Shown piece after piece: positions 40,772 to 48,495 of a DNA stretch of 51,632 nt. The position numbers and the translations under genes were made by a program. Within the stretch, counting starts at the first letter, position 1. Every line of letters starts with the position of its first letter. Source of the stretch: Oscillospiraceae bacterium (GTDB lineage: Bacteria; Bacillota; Clostridia; Oscillospirales; Oscillospiraceae); assembly GCA_017439425.1 (NCBI GenBank), contig JAFSJE010000019.1, positions 1 through 51,632 on the forward strand, in the 5' to 3' direction. The notes under the pieces were generated by a model. It searched no databases, was not told the DNA's origin, and was given only the letters and a program-made list of their open reading frames with translations.

Positions 40772-42517
40772 TCAGTTCAGCGCGTAGCGTTTTGAAAACT
40801 CTTCGTAGAGCTTATCGTAGCCCTCACCGGAGTGGCGCAGATTGTGCAGCGATTCGTGGAGCCTCAGATCGTCGTGGCTCATCTCGAGGATGCAGCCCGC
40901 GATGTTCGAGCAGTGGTCGGAGATGCGCTCGAGGCTTGTTATGAGGTCTGTAAGCACGAAGCCGAGCTCTATTGTGCATTCGCCGGCCTTAAGGCGCTCA
41001 ATGTGCCGCGCCTGAATATCCTCGCGCAGCTTGTCAATTACCTGCTCGAGCGGCTCTACGGTCGCGGCGGAGCCGAGATCGTTGTAGAGGAAGGCGCCGA
41101 GCGCGAGATCGAGGCATTCGCTCGTCGCGTCGATAATGACCTTCAGCTCGCTCTTTGCTTCATCCGAAAAAGTGAGACGCTTCTCGCTGATCTCCTCGGC
41201 GGAAACGGCGATTCCGACGGAGTGGTCGGAGATGCGCTCAAAGTCTGAAATAAGCTTCAGGAGCATCGAAGCCTTACGGCTGTCGGCGCGGGCGAGGTTG
41301 CCGGCGGAGAGCTTCACAAGGTATGTGCCGAGCTTATCCTCGTAAACATCGACCTGATTTTCCTTCGCGCGGACGGTGTCGGAGAGCTTTTCATCGAAAT
41401 TGTCAATTAGCCTGATGGCATCCTTGACGCCGCTGACCGCGTCATGCGCCATACTGAACATAACCTGCTCTGCATTGTCGACCGCGACCGCCGGGGTCTT
41501 GATAAGGCGCTCGTCGAGAAGGGTGATGGTGCCGGTCTCCTTGGTGTCGCGCACGAAGAAGCGCGCAAGCTTCGGAAGAACTCCGCTTATCGGAATTATT
41601 ATCGCAAGACTTATTACCTTGTAGATCGTGTTTATAAGGGCGATGGTCACGGGGTTTACGGCGTCATCGCCGAACGTAAGACCTGCGAGGCTGTAAACGA
41701 GGAAGTAGAGCGGCAGGCAGATAAGCATCGAGAGCACGTTGAAGAGAAGATGCACAGCCGCGGCGCGCTTTGCGTTCTTCCCGGCGCCGATGCAGGAGAT
41801 TATCGCGGAGACGCAGGTGCCGATGTTCTGACCCATGATGACGGGAATCGCGATGTTATAGGTGATCGCGCCGGTGGCGGAGAGCGCCTGCATAATACCG
41901 ATCGAGGCGGAGGAGGACTGGATGACCGCCGTGATGACAACGCCGACGAGCACGCCGACAAGGGGGTTGGAGATTACGGTCAGCATACCGGTGAAGTTGG
42001 GGTCGTTCCGCAGACCACTGACGGAGCCGGACATGATCTCCATTCCGTACATAAGGATGGCGAAGCCCATCAAAACGCCGCCGACGTCGCGCGTGCGCTC
42101 CTTTTTGATGAAGTTGTGCATTATAACGCCGATGAGCGCGACGATCGGGGTAAAGCTCGAGGGCTTCAGAAGCTGCAAAAAGAAGCTGCCGCCCGAAATG
42201 CCCGAGAGCGAGAGAATCCAGTTCGTGATCGCGGCGCCGAGGTTCGCGCCCATAATCACCGGCACCGACTGCGAGAGCGTCATGATGCCGGAGTTGACGA
42301 AGCCGACCACCATAACAGTCGTGACGGAGCTCGACTGCATAAGCGCGGTGATGAGTATGCCGAGGAAAAGACCCTTAGCAGGATTTGATGTAGCTTTTTC
42401 CAGAAGCGGCTTGAGCTTGTGACCCGCGCGCTTTTCGAGGCGCGAGCCCATCACGTTCATTCCGTAGAGGAAGAGCGCGAGACCGCCGATGAGGGTCAGA
42501 ATGTCGAAAAAATCCAT
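40772..42517 (-). CDS. Na+/phosphate cotransporter family protein with PhoU-like domain
   Basis: The 581-aa protein has two Na/Pi-cotransporter repeats carrying QSSS signatures (ITALMQSSSVTTVMVVGF and ITAVIQSSSASIGIMQAL) and GANLG/GQNIGTC motifs, spread over about eight transmembrane segments. A C-terminal helical PhoU-like domain follows from ~350 (EQVMFSMAHDAVSGVKDAIRLI ... LISDFERISDHSVGIA). It takes up phosphate with sodium in relatives; the PhoU part may regulate it. A strong promoter lies upstream, with a perfect palindrome over the -35 box. Monocistronic. Confidence 0.93.
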   Translation of the reverse strand: MDFFDILTLIGGLALFLYGMNVMGSRLEKRAGHKLKPLLEKATSNPAKGLFLGILITALMQSSSVTTVMVVGFVNSGIMTLSQSVPVIMGANLGAAITNWILSLSGISGGSFFLQLLKPSSFTPIVALIGVIMHNFIKKERTRDVGGVLMGFAILMYGMEIMSGSVSGLRNDPNFTGMLTVISNPLVGVLVGVVITAVIQSSSASIGIMQALSATGAITYNIAIPVIMGQNIGTCVSAIISCIGAGKNAKRAAAVHLLFNVLSMLICLPLYFLVYSLAGLTFGDDAVNPVTIALINTIYKVISLAIIIPISGVLPKLARFFVRDTKETGTITLLDERLIKTPAVAVDNAEQVMFSMAHDAVSGVKDAIRLIDNFDEKLSDTVRAKENQVDVYEDKLGTYLVKLSAGNLARADSRKASMLLKLISDFERISDHSVGIAVSAEEISEKRLTFSDEAKSELKVIIDATSECLDLALGAFLYNDLGSAATVEPLEQVIDKLREDIQARHIERLKAGECTIELGFVLTDLITSLERISDHCSNIAGCILEMSHDDLRLHESLHNLRHSGEGYDKLYEEFSKRYALN

Positions 42518-42586
42518 ATCTATCTCTCCGTTTTCGCAGGGAAATTATTTGCCCCATATCTGCATATTATTCCATTTTGTATAGTT

Positions 42587-42624
42587 ATTATATAGTATAT
42601 GGCGGAGTTTGACAACTTGTCAAA
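42587..42624 (-). promoter_or_regulatory. Na/Pi transporter promoter with palindrome on the -35 element
   Basis: On the minus strand TTGTCA (+ 42610-42615) and perfect TATAAT (+ 42587-42592) have a 17-bp spacer. TTTGACAA-c-TTGTCAAA (42608-42624) is a perfect 17-bp palindrome covering the -35 box and may be an operator. Confidence 0.75.
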
Positions 42625-42752
42625 ACCCACAAAATAGCCAAATTAACGGATATATCGCGGAAACGTGCTTAAAAGCGGCGGATTACCGCAAAAATCGGGC
42701 GTTAAGAGACGGGAAAAATGGATACATCCGAACAAAGCGGCAGAGAACAAGA

Positions 42753-42795
42753 AAAACGCGCGGGGCATTTTGCACAAAAGCACCCCGCGCGTTTT
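42753..42795 (-). terminator. Terminator of the TSCPD-HAD operon
   Basis: AAAACGCGCGGGG/CCCCGCGCGTTTT, perfect 13-bp GC-rich stem with a 17-nt loop, followed by T-rich sequence on the minus strand, 13 bases after the HAD gene. Confidence 0.92.
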
Positions 42796-42807
42796 ATCGT
42801 TCTTTTG

Positions 42808-43449
42808 TCAGATTATTGCTTTGACGAGCTCTTCCGCACTGTCGCAGAGGGTGGCGGCGCCCTTTTCTTTAAGGAAATCGCGGCCTCTGAAGCCCCAGGT
42901 GACGGAGATGCAGTCGATACCGGCGTTCTTCGCGGTTTCGATGTCGACCTCGCTGTCGCCGACATAGACGCATTCGTATTTCTCGCTGAAAAGCTCGCCC
43001 ATTGCGGCGATTACGGAGTCCGGCGCGGGCTTGCGGCGCACTCTTTTTGATTCTCCGACAGCGACGGAGCAGCAGTCTCCGAAGAATTTACGCACGAGAG
43101 CCTTTACCGCTTTGTCCTGCTTGTTCGATACCACGGCGATCTTGACGTCACTGCGCACGAGAGCGCGAAGCGCCTCGGTAACTCCGGGGTAGGGCGCGGT
43201 CTTTATCATGGAGTGGGTGGTGTAATACTCGTCGTAGAAGGCGAAAATCTCGTCGAAATTACCGGGCACGCCGCCGAGCGAGCGCTCGATGAGCAGTCTC
43301 GCGCCGTTGCCGACAAAGCCGCGCACCTCGTCACGCGTGTGTTCAGTGTAGCCGAAGGCGCGCATCGTGGCGTTTACGGCGCCGGTGAGGTCGTCGAGCG
43401 TGTCGAGCAGGGTGCCGTCGAGGTCGAAGATCGCGGTAGTGTACTTCAT
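42808..43449 (-). CDS. HAD family hydrolase, phosphoglycolate phosphatase-like
   Basis: A 213-aa HAD phosphatase of the Gph/PgpX type. Motif I is FDLDGTLLDT (nucleophile and acid aspartates), motif II VVSNK, and motif III/IV K..RKPAPDSV...YVGDSEVDIETAKNAG. A helical cap (residues ~15-85) lies between motifs I and II. It may dephosphorylate phosphoglycolate or another small phosphomonoester. The ATG overlaps the stop of the TSCPD gene (ATGA), so the two are coupled; a longer frame upstream simply shadows that gene. Confidence 0.92.
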   Translation of the reverse strand: MKYTTAIFDLDGTLLDTLDDLTGAVNATMRAFGYTEHTRDEVRGFVGNGARLLIERSLGGVPGNFDEIFAFYDEYYTTHSMIKTAPYPGVTEALRALVRSDVKIAVVSNKQDKAVKALVRKFFGDCCSVAVGESKRVRRKPAPDSVIAAMGELFSEKYECVYVGDSEVDIETAKNAGIDCISVTWGFRGRDFLKEKGAATLCDSAEELVKAII

Positions 43450-43709
43450 ACCGCGGCTTTTTCCATCTCCAGAGCCTTCTCGAGCGCAAGGCTGATCTGG
43501 TCGGGGCAGGAGGTCGGGCGCGGGCCGCAGGTGGTGCCGCGGAGAAGCGAGATTACCTCCTCGGCCTTTCTGCCGACGATGAGGCGCTTGATGCCGCTGA
43601 GGTTCCCGTTGCATCCGCCGTAGATCTCGATGTCTTTAATTACGCCGTCCTCGAGGGTGATATCGTATCTGCGCGAGCAAACTCCGCGCGGTGTGTAAGT
43701 CATAGTCAT
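43446..43709 (-). CDS. TSCPD domain protein (small, uncharacterised family)
   Basis: The 87-aa protein contains the TSCPD signature, here TTCGPRPTSCPDQIS..LE.AL, plus GGCNGNLSGIKRLIVG. The domain occurs at the C-terminus of some ribonucleotide reductases and as this stand-alone family; the conserved cysteines suggest metal or redox binding. Function unknown. AAGGAG precedes the ATG by nine bases. It is transcribed with the HAD hydrolase and diverges from spoIIP across a 64-base gap. Confidence 0.9.
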   Translation of the reverse strand: MTMTYTPRGVCSRRYDITLEDGVIKDIEIYGGCNGNLSGIKRLIVGRKAEEVISLLRGTTCGPRPTSCPDQISLALEKALEMEKAAV

Positions 43710-43773
43710 AATAAGTCACTCCTTTTGCGTATGATTATACTATTAAGGCTCATTTTTTTCAAGAGGTGTACAA

Positions 43774-44832
43774 ATGTATTATAAAAAATCGCAGAAAGCG
43801 GCGCGAATAGGGGTACTTATCGTCATTTTTGAGCTGATTCTGATCGCTGCGATCGTCGCGGTGCTGGTGCTGACCTTCTCTGAGGAGCGGGCGAATGCGA
43901 TCATGCAGAGCGAGATACCGGCAATGCTGATGAAGCTCGGAACCCCGTTCACGATCGTTTCTCGGGAGCAGAGGGCTCAGCCGGACGTGCCTATGGGAAA
44001 GCCGGTGCCGCCGGAGCCGGAGAAAACGCCGGAAAAGGAGGAAAATCCCCTCGTATACACTCCGCCGGAGAGGGCGGAAACCCCGCCGGAGCCGGTAAAG
44101 ATCGGCTACTCCGACGAGGGTATTACGCTTATGAACCGCACCGACTGGGAAATAGACATAGGGAAATATCTCGATATGCCGCTGCCGTTTGATACCGAAA
44201 ATCTTACAGTCCTTATAATCCACACCCACGCGACCGAGGCGTTCACAATGACCGAAAGCGATACCTACGAGCCATCGGAACCATACCGCACCATTGACGA
44301 AACGCACTCCGTCATCCGCGTGGGAGACGAGCTGGAGCGGATTTTGAGCGAGCGCGGCGTGCGCGTTATCCACGACAAGGGGTTATACGATTACCCGAAC
44401 TACAATAATTCCTACACCCGCGCGCTCGAGAGCATAAAGGCGCACCTTGCGGACGACGATACCATCAAGGTGGTTATCGACCTGCACCGCGACGCCCTCG
44501 AGGGCGAGAATGGCAGGGTGTACAAGACTGTCGCAGATATCGGAGAAACGCCCTCGGCGCAGATCGAGATAATCTCCGGCACGAACTATTCCGGGCTTAA
44601 TCACCCGAACTGGGAGGGAAATCTCAGCTTTGCGATGAAGCTCCAGGCGGAGATGGTGGCATCATACCCGACCCTCGCGCGGCCCTTGCAGATAAGTCAG
44701 TACCGGTATAATCAGCACCTCACGCCCGGCTCGCTGATAGTCGAGGTGGGCTGCAGCGGGAATACTCTCTCCGAGGCGGTCACCGCCGTGGGCTACTTTG
44801 CCGACTGCATGGCAAGCGTACTCGGAAAGTAA
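43774..44832 (+). CDS. spoIIP: Stage II sporulation protein P
   Basis: SpoIIP is the peptidoglycan amidase/endopeptidase of the engulfment complex (with SpoIID and SpoIIM) during sporulation. The 352-aa protein has an N-terminal membrane anchor (IGVLIVIFELILIAAIVAVLVLTF), a Pro/Glu-rich linker (~75-112), and the amidase domain with LIIHTHATEAFT, VGDELERIL, YNNSYTRALESI, VVIDLHRDAL and a terminal LIVEVGCSGNTLSEA. GAGGTG precedes ATG. A mother-cell sigma-E promoter would be expected in the short upstream gap, but I cannot identify it with confidence. It is the clearest sporulation marker in the window. Confidence 0.95.
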   Translation: MYYKKSQKAARIGVLIVIFELILIAAIVAVLVLTFSEERANAIMQSEIPAMLMKLGTPFTIVSREQRAQPDVPMGKPVPPEPEKTPEKEENPLVYTPPERAETPPEPVKIGYSDEGITLMNRTDWEIDIGKYLDMPLPFDTENLTVLIIHTHATEAFTMTESDTYEPSEPYRTIDETHSVIRVGDELERILSERGVRVIHDKGLYDYPNYNNSYTRALESIKAHLADDDTIKVVIDLHRDALEGENGRVYKTVADIGETPSAQIEIISGTNYSGLNHPNWEGNLSFAMKLQAEMVASYPTLARPLQISQYRYNQHLTPGSLIVEVGCSGNTLSEAVTAVGYFADCMASVLGK

Positions 44833-44837
44833 AAAGA

Positions 44838-44860
44838 GGGCGGGTCGCTTTGACCCGCCC
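44838..44860. terminator. Bidirectional terminator between spoIIP and the SPFH gene
   Basis: GGGCGGGTC/GACCCGCCC with a 5-nt loop; on the minus strand it continues into CTCTTTTT, on the plus strand into TTAAAAG. Confidence 0.88.
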
Positions 44861-44870
44861 TTAAAAGTAT

Positions 44871-45773
44871 TTACTCGTTATTGTCTGCGCCCTTTATGAG
44901 ATCAGCGGCGTTCACTATCACGCTCCCGTCGGAGCCGGAGATGATCTTCGGGAGCTCGCCGTTCCAGGAGTTTGCGTAGGTGTAGTCGATGAGGTTTTCG
45001 GTGAGGGACTCACTGAGCTTGCGGTTTGCCTCAGCCTCCGCCTCAGCCTTCTTGAGAAGCTCATACGCCTCGGCGTCCGCATTTATCTTGCGCACCTCGG
45101 CAGCGGCCTCGGACTCGATAACCTTCTGCTCAGCCTCTGTCTGCGCGCGGAGCTTATTCTGCTGGGCGACCTGCTTTGCCTCGACGGCGTTCGTGAACAC
45201 GTCGGTGAAGTCCATATTCTCGATGCTCGTGCCGACAAGCTCAATGTTGTAGGAACTGAGCTTCGACTCGAGGATCGTCTCAATCTCGACTGCGAGGGAA
45301 TCGCGCATCGAAACAAGCTGCTCTGCGGTATATTTCGCGGTCGCGACCTTGACGGACTCCGCGATATTCGGGGCGATAACGGTGTCATAGTAGCTCTGAC
45401 CGACGGTGGAATAGAGGGTCATGGCGTCGGCCTTGGAGATCTGGTAGTTTACGGTGTAGCTCATGTGCACCTCCTGAATATCGGAGGAGAAGCAGGGGAG
45501 CTCGAGGCTCTTTTTCTGCACGCGGTTATCCATATTGACAACTGTGCGCCACGGGGCAACAAAGTGCGCGCCGGAGTCGAGGGTGTAGTTCTCAACTCTT
45601 CCGAAGGTGGTCACAACGCCGGTGTGACCTGCGGGAACGCTGACAAAGCAGCTCATTCCGACGACTGCGACGGCGAGGACTGCGGCAACGCCGATGATCC
45701 AGCCTTTTTTACTGAGCTTCGCCGCGACGAAGCCGGCGATGATGAGTGCGACTGCGATGATGATTCCGAACAT
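44871..45773 (-). CDS. SPFH/band 7 family membrane protein
   Basis: The 300-aa protein has two N-terminal hydrophobic segments (~3-18 and ~26-48), then a prohibitin-type SPFH domain (VPAGHTGVVTTFGRVENYTLDSGAHFVAPW to about 220). A long Ala/Glu-rich coiled coil (VEAKQVAQQNKLRAQTEAEQKVIESEAAAEVRKINADAEAYELL) and a C-terminal ISGSDGSVIVN tail follow. Relatives oligomerise on membranes and organise proteases or lipid domains. It is preceded by AGGAGG, 14 bases after the DUF4177 gene. The pair lies under a manganese riboswitch, suggesting a role in metal or envelope stress; that is inference. Confidence 0.92.
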   Translation of the reverse strand: MFGIIIAVALIIAGFVAAKLSKKGWIIGVAAVLAVAVVGMSCFVSVPAGHTGVVTTFGRVENYTLDSGAHFVAPWRTVVNMDNRVQKKSLELPCFSSDIQEVHMSYTVNYQISKADAMTLYSTVGQSYYDTVIAPNIAESVKVATAKYTAEQLVSMRDSLAVEIETILESKLSSYNIELVGTSIENMDFTDVFTNAVEAKQVAQQNKLRAQTEAEQKVIESEAAAEVRKINADAEAYELLKKAEAEAEANRKLSESLTENLIDYTYANSWNGELPKIISGSDGSVIVNAADLIKGADNNE

Positions 45774-45787
45774 TTTTGTTCCTCCTT

Positions 45788-45937
45788 TTATATTTCTCTC
45801 TCAAAGGTTACTACAAGATAATACCACCAATACTGCCAGTAGGTCACGCATTTGACCTCCCAGCCCTCGCACGCCATATCGTTCATGACGCGCTCAGCTT
45901 CCGTTTCGCCGCATTTTACGACCTTGTACTGCTTCAT
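45788..45937 (-). CDS. DUF4177-type small protein under riboswitch control
   Basis: The 49-aa protein MKQYKVVKC..., with GWEVKCVTYWQYWWYYLVVTFER, fits the short DUF4177 pattern (a ~50-residue beta-alpha-beta unit of unknown function). I start at the ATG five bases after GGAGG; a longer frame upstream is the translated riboswitch and is rejected. The C-terminal half is strikingly aromatic (W-Q-Y-W-W-Y-Y). It is the first gene after the yybP-ykoY riboswitch and is followed closely by the SPFH gene. Confidence 0.78.
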   Translation of the reverse strand: MKQYKVVKCGETEAERVMNDMACEGWEVKCVTYWQYWWYYLVVTFEREI

Positions 45938-45966
45938 ATTTGCCTCCTTTTTCTGCGCAAGGGTAT

Positions 45967-46004
45967 CAAAAAACGAGACCCTTACCGATTGCGGTAAAAG
46001 TCTC
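45967..46004 (-). terminator. Riboswitch-controlled terminator
   Basis: GAGACTTTTACC-gcaatc-GGTAAGGGTCTC followed by GTTTTTTG on the minus strand. The 5' arm is also the 3' strand of riboswitch helix P1, so the two structures are mutually exclusive. Confidence 0.9.
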
Positions 46005-46099
46005 GTCAGAATCTGAAAATTCCTGCGCTTCCGGAGGCTCCCCAGAACCCCGTATTGACGGTAACGCACACCGGTTAGCCCGGTGAACTACTCCCTTTT
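45996..46099 (-). ncRNA. yybP-ykoY manganese riboswitch aptamer
   Basis: Read on the minus strand, the conserved elements of the class appear in order. AAAAGGGAGTAG at the 5' end is followed by a P2 hairpin (CACCGG/CCGGTG). An internal arm TGCG...CGCA contains CCGTCAATACGG, the class's CGUCAnnACG loop. The closing TGACGAGACTTTT pairs with the first bases as P1 (AAAAG/CTTTT). The terminator just downstream competes with P1, so Mn2+ binding should stabilise P1 and turn expression on. Known members usually precede MntP, TerC-type or P-type ATPase genes; here DUF4177 and SPFH genes follow. Confidence 0.9.
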
Positions 46100-46108
46100 G
46101 GTGAAAAC

Positions 46109-46137
46109 AGCGTACCACAGCGTTAAACTATTGTCAA
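46109..46137 (-). promoter_or_regulatory. Promoter of the riboswitch transcript
   Basis: On the minus strand TTGACA (+ 46132-46137, perfect), 17-bp spacer, TACGCT (+ 46109-46114, weak). The aptamer would start within about ten bases of +1. Confidence 0.65.
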
Positions 46138-46177
46138 GATATTTCGCATTAACAATACACGCTGTTCAGTTAATGTC

Positions 46178-47746
46178 TCAATCGACGAAGGGAACGCCCT
46201 GACCTGCTCCGGAGGAAACTCTCATAACGCGTATGCCGGTGATGTAGTCGTTTTCGATAGTCCAGAAGATCTCGTAGTCCTCGCTGACTCCGGGGCAGCG
46301 CATTGAGTATTCGCCGGAGGCGTTTTCAGCGTCACGCCAGAGGTCGACGTGCAGACCGTTATCGGTGCCGCAGTACAGATAGCCATCGGCGTCGATGCAG
46401 ATGAGATCGACAACGGGCTTGTCACCGTATTCAATGGAGAAGTCAGACATATTGATCTTTGCGAGTACTCGATCCGCGCCCTGCTCTGCGGTGCAGTATA
46501 GATATTTTCCGTAGATGATGGGCGAGTAGGTCGAGGTCGGGCTGAGCGTCACGTCCTCGCCGCTCTCGAGGTGGCGCAGATGGATAGATTCGCCGTCGGC
46601 GTCGTCCTGATAGATAAACCACTCGTCATTTACGAAGTAGGGGTAGTAGACCTCGCGGTCGAATACCACTCTCTCACCGCTGCCGTCAAGCTCCGCAGAG
46701 CAGAGCCTATAATCGGAGTTGCAGTAGAAGAGCCTTCCGCCGACCTCCTGAAGGTAATCCACAGCATCGTAGACAACAAGCTCGACCTCGCCGCCGGACT
46801 TCGGCACCTTGCAGATGCTCATTCCGTCGCGTATGTAATAGACGTCGCCGCCGATAACCGTCAAGCAGGTCGGGCAGCAGGTGTCGAGAACGACGCTGCT
46901 TTCAACGTCGGCAAAGGTGCCGTCCTTTTTGAAATCGACCCTTGCGAGGACGTCTGAATAATCGGAGCTGAAGAAGCGGCCGTAAGTCGTATCGCCCTCA
47001 AAGGCGTAATAGCCGCCGTTTACAAAGTTGTTCATCCTTGCGGACTCGGCGGGAGAGAAGTCAACGCTGAGACTCTCATAGGGGTCCTTCGGCTGAACTG
47101 CCGGCTCCTCGGACTGAGAGTCAGGCTGAGAGATGGGCGCGGTGCGCGTGCCGACTGTCTCGCCCTCCTTGCGGATGGTGTCAAGGCAGGCTACGACCTC
47201 GGGCGACTGCGTGGACGCCATATCTCCCTGCTCGCTCGAGACGAGAAGATGGCAGCCGAACCAATCGTCGTAGTAATCGCCGAGCTTTACAAAGTAGTGG
47301 CTCATGGCACCGTAGAATCCGTCCGGCTCCTCGTAGACAACTGCGGGCAGCTCCTTGGTGGCGACCGCCTTTTCAACGCCGGGAGAGAGCTCCTTTGCGC
47401 CCTCAAATTCGCTCTCCTTTTCATAGAAGTTGGAATCGACGACCCAGATACGCACACCGGTCTTTGAGTTTTCATAGCAGCTCCACGCGTCGTTGTAGGC
47501 AAAGCCCTCGGGAACGTCCATCACAAAGCCGCAGTTGTAGCCGCTGCCCATGGCAATAGAAGTAACGGGCGCCTCGGAGGCGGGGAAGATGTCGATACCG
47601 GAGTCGCCGGTATCTTCGGGCTCTTCGATAAATTCGGAGTCATCCGGTGCGGGAGCGGGCGTATTGCCTCCTCCGCAGGCGGAGAGAACGGTCAATGCGA
47701 GAAGTGTGCAAAGGGTAAGCGCGATAAGGCTTCTGAGTTTTTTCAT
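46178..47746 (-). CDS. Secreted lipoprotein with C-terminal propeller-like repeats (DUF5050-like)
   Basis: The 522-aa protein starts with a lipoprotein signal (LTLCTLLALTVLSAC, lipobox LSAC) and a Pro/Asp/Glu-rich linker (~25-55). An N-terminal domain (~60-200) reads like a protein of about 130 residues found in surface lipoproteins (GFVMDVPEGFAYNDAWSCYENSKTGVRIWV). From ~240 there are repeated blade-like units (GGDVYYIRDGMSICKVPKSGGE, GGRLFYCNSDYRLCSAELDGSGE, NDEWFIYQDDADG), as in DUF5050 propellers. A ligand or partner is unknown. Monocistronic, with its own promoter upstream. Confidence 0.85.
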   Translation of the reverse strand: MKKLRSLIALTLCTLLALTVLSACGGGNTPAPAPDDSEFIEEPEDTGDSGIDIFPASEAPVTSIAMGSGYNCGFVMDVPEGFAYNDAWSCYENSKTGVRIWVVDSNFYEKESEFEGAKELSPGVEKAVATKELPAVVYEEPDGFYGAMSHYFVKLGDYYDDWFGCHLLVSSEQGDMASTQSPEVVACLDTIRKEGETVGTRTAPISQPDSQSEEPAVQPKDPYESLSVDFSPAESARMNNFVNGGYYAFEGDTTYGRFFSSDYSDVLARVDFKKDGTFADVESSVVLDTCCPTCLTVIGGDVYYIRDGMSICKVPKSGGEVELVVYDAVDYLQEVGGRLFYCNSDYRLCSAELDGSGERVVFDREVYYPYFVNDEWFIYQDDADGESIHLRHLESGEDVTLSPTSTYSPIIYGKYLYCTAEQGADRVLAKINMSDFSIEYGDKPVVDLICIDADGYLYCGTDNGLHVDLWRDAENASGEYSMRCPGVSEDYEIFWTIENDYITGIRVMRVSSGAGQGVPFVD

Positions 47747-47804
47747 TTCAGTTTTCCCCTTTCAGAACAAAGTACAGGACAAGAGCTGCCCTTGCCCTTG
47801 ACCC

Positions 47805-47834
47805 ATTATAGTACTTTACATCATAAAATGGCAA
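47805..47834 (-). promoter_or_regulatory. Promoter of the DUF5050-like lipoprotein gene
   Basis: On the minus strand TTGCCA (+ 47829-47834), 18-bp spacer, perfect TATAAT (+ 47805-47810). Confidence 0.75.
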
Positions 47835-47844
47835 GAGCTAAAGA

Positions 47845-47873
47845 TTGAATAAGATATAGATTGGTGGTATACT
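47845..47873 (+). promoter_or_regulatory. Promoter of the YgjP-like metallopeptidase gene
   Basis: TTGAAT (47845-47850), 17-bp spacer, TATACT (47868-47873), about 31 bases before the GTG start; back-to-back with the lipoprotein promoter. Confidence 0.75.
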
Positions 47874-47904
47874 GCACATATTCGCAATCAAAGAGGTAAA
47901 AACC

Positions 47905-48456
47905 GTGGAATACACACTGATAAGAAGCCGCAGAAAAACGCTCTCGGTGGAGATAAAGGGCGGAAAGGTTATAGTCCGCGCGCCGGAGAGGCTCGCAAGG
48001 ACGCGGATAGATGATTTTTTGGAAAGCCGCCGAGCTTGGATAGAGAAGAAGCTTGAAAAATCGGCGGAGCTTGCCGCTGCCGGGCCGATAACCGATGAGG
48101 AGCTGAGAGCCCTCGCCGAGAGCGCGAAGGAATACATACCCGCGCATGTCAGATACTACGCGCCGAGAGTAGGAGTGAGCTTCGGGCGCATAACCATAAG
48201 AGCGCAGCGCACGAAGTGGGGAAGCTGCTCGGGCAAGGGAAACCTCAACTTCAACTGCCTTCTGATGCTGACCCCGCCTGAGGTGCGCGACGCCGTTATC
48301 GTGCACGAGCTGTGCCATCTCAGAGAGATGAACCACTCGCCGCGCTTTTATGCCGAGGTGAGGCGCGTATATCCGGAGTACGACAAATGGAACCGCTGGC
48401 TCCGCGAAAACGGCGGCGCGATAATTGACAGACTTGAAAGAAATGCGGATTTGTGA
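47905..48456 (+). CDS. YgjP-like (M48/DUF45) metal-dependent hydrolase
   Basis: The 183-aa protein begins with a GTG (GAGG eight bases upstream). It shows the DUF45 pattern: YTLIRSRRKTLSVEIKGGKVIVRAPE, then RAQRTKWGSCSGKGNLNFNCLLMLTPPEV, and the zinc site VIVHELCHLREMNHSPRFYAEV with HELCH plus a downstream H. A metallopeptidase activity is inferred from this motif; the substrate is unknown. A promoter for the following phosphatase gene lies in its last codons. Confidence 0.93.
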   Translation: MEYTLIRSRRKTLSVEIKGGKVIVRAPERLARTRIDDFLESRRAWIEKKLEKSAELAAAGPITDEELRALAESAKEYIPAHVRYYAPRVGVSFGRITIRAQRTKWGSCSGKGNLNFNCLLMLTPPEVRDAVIVHELCHLREMNHSPRFYAEVRRVYPEYDKWNRWLRENGGAIIDRLERNADL

Positions 48457-48462
48457 TATAAT
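48434..48462 (+). promoter_or_regulatory. Promoter of the PP2C-kinase gene
   Basis: TTGAAA (48434-48439), 17-bp spacer, perfect TATAAT (48457-48462), overlapping the end of the YgjP-like gene and 33 bases before the next ATG. Confidence 0.75.
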
Positions 48463-48495
48463 ACTTTATTATTTTTCAGACAGGGGTCTTTAAGA

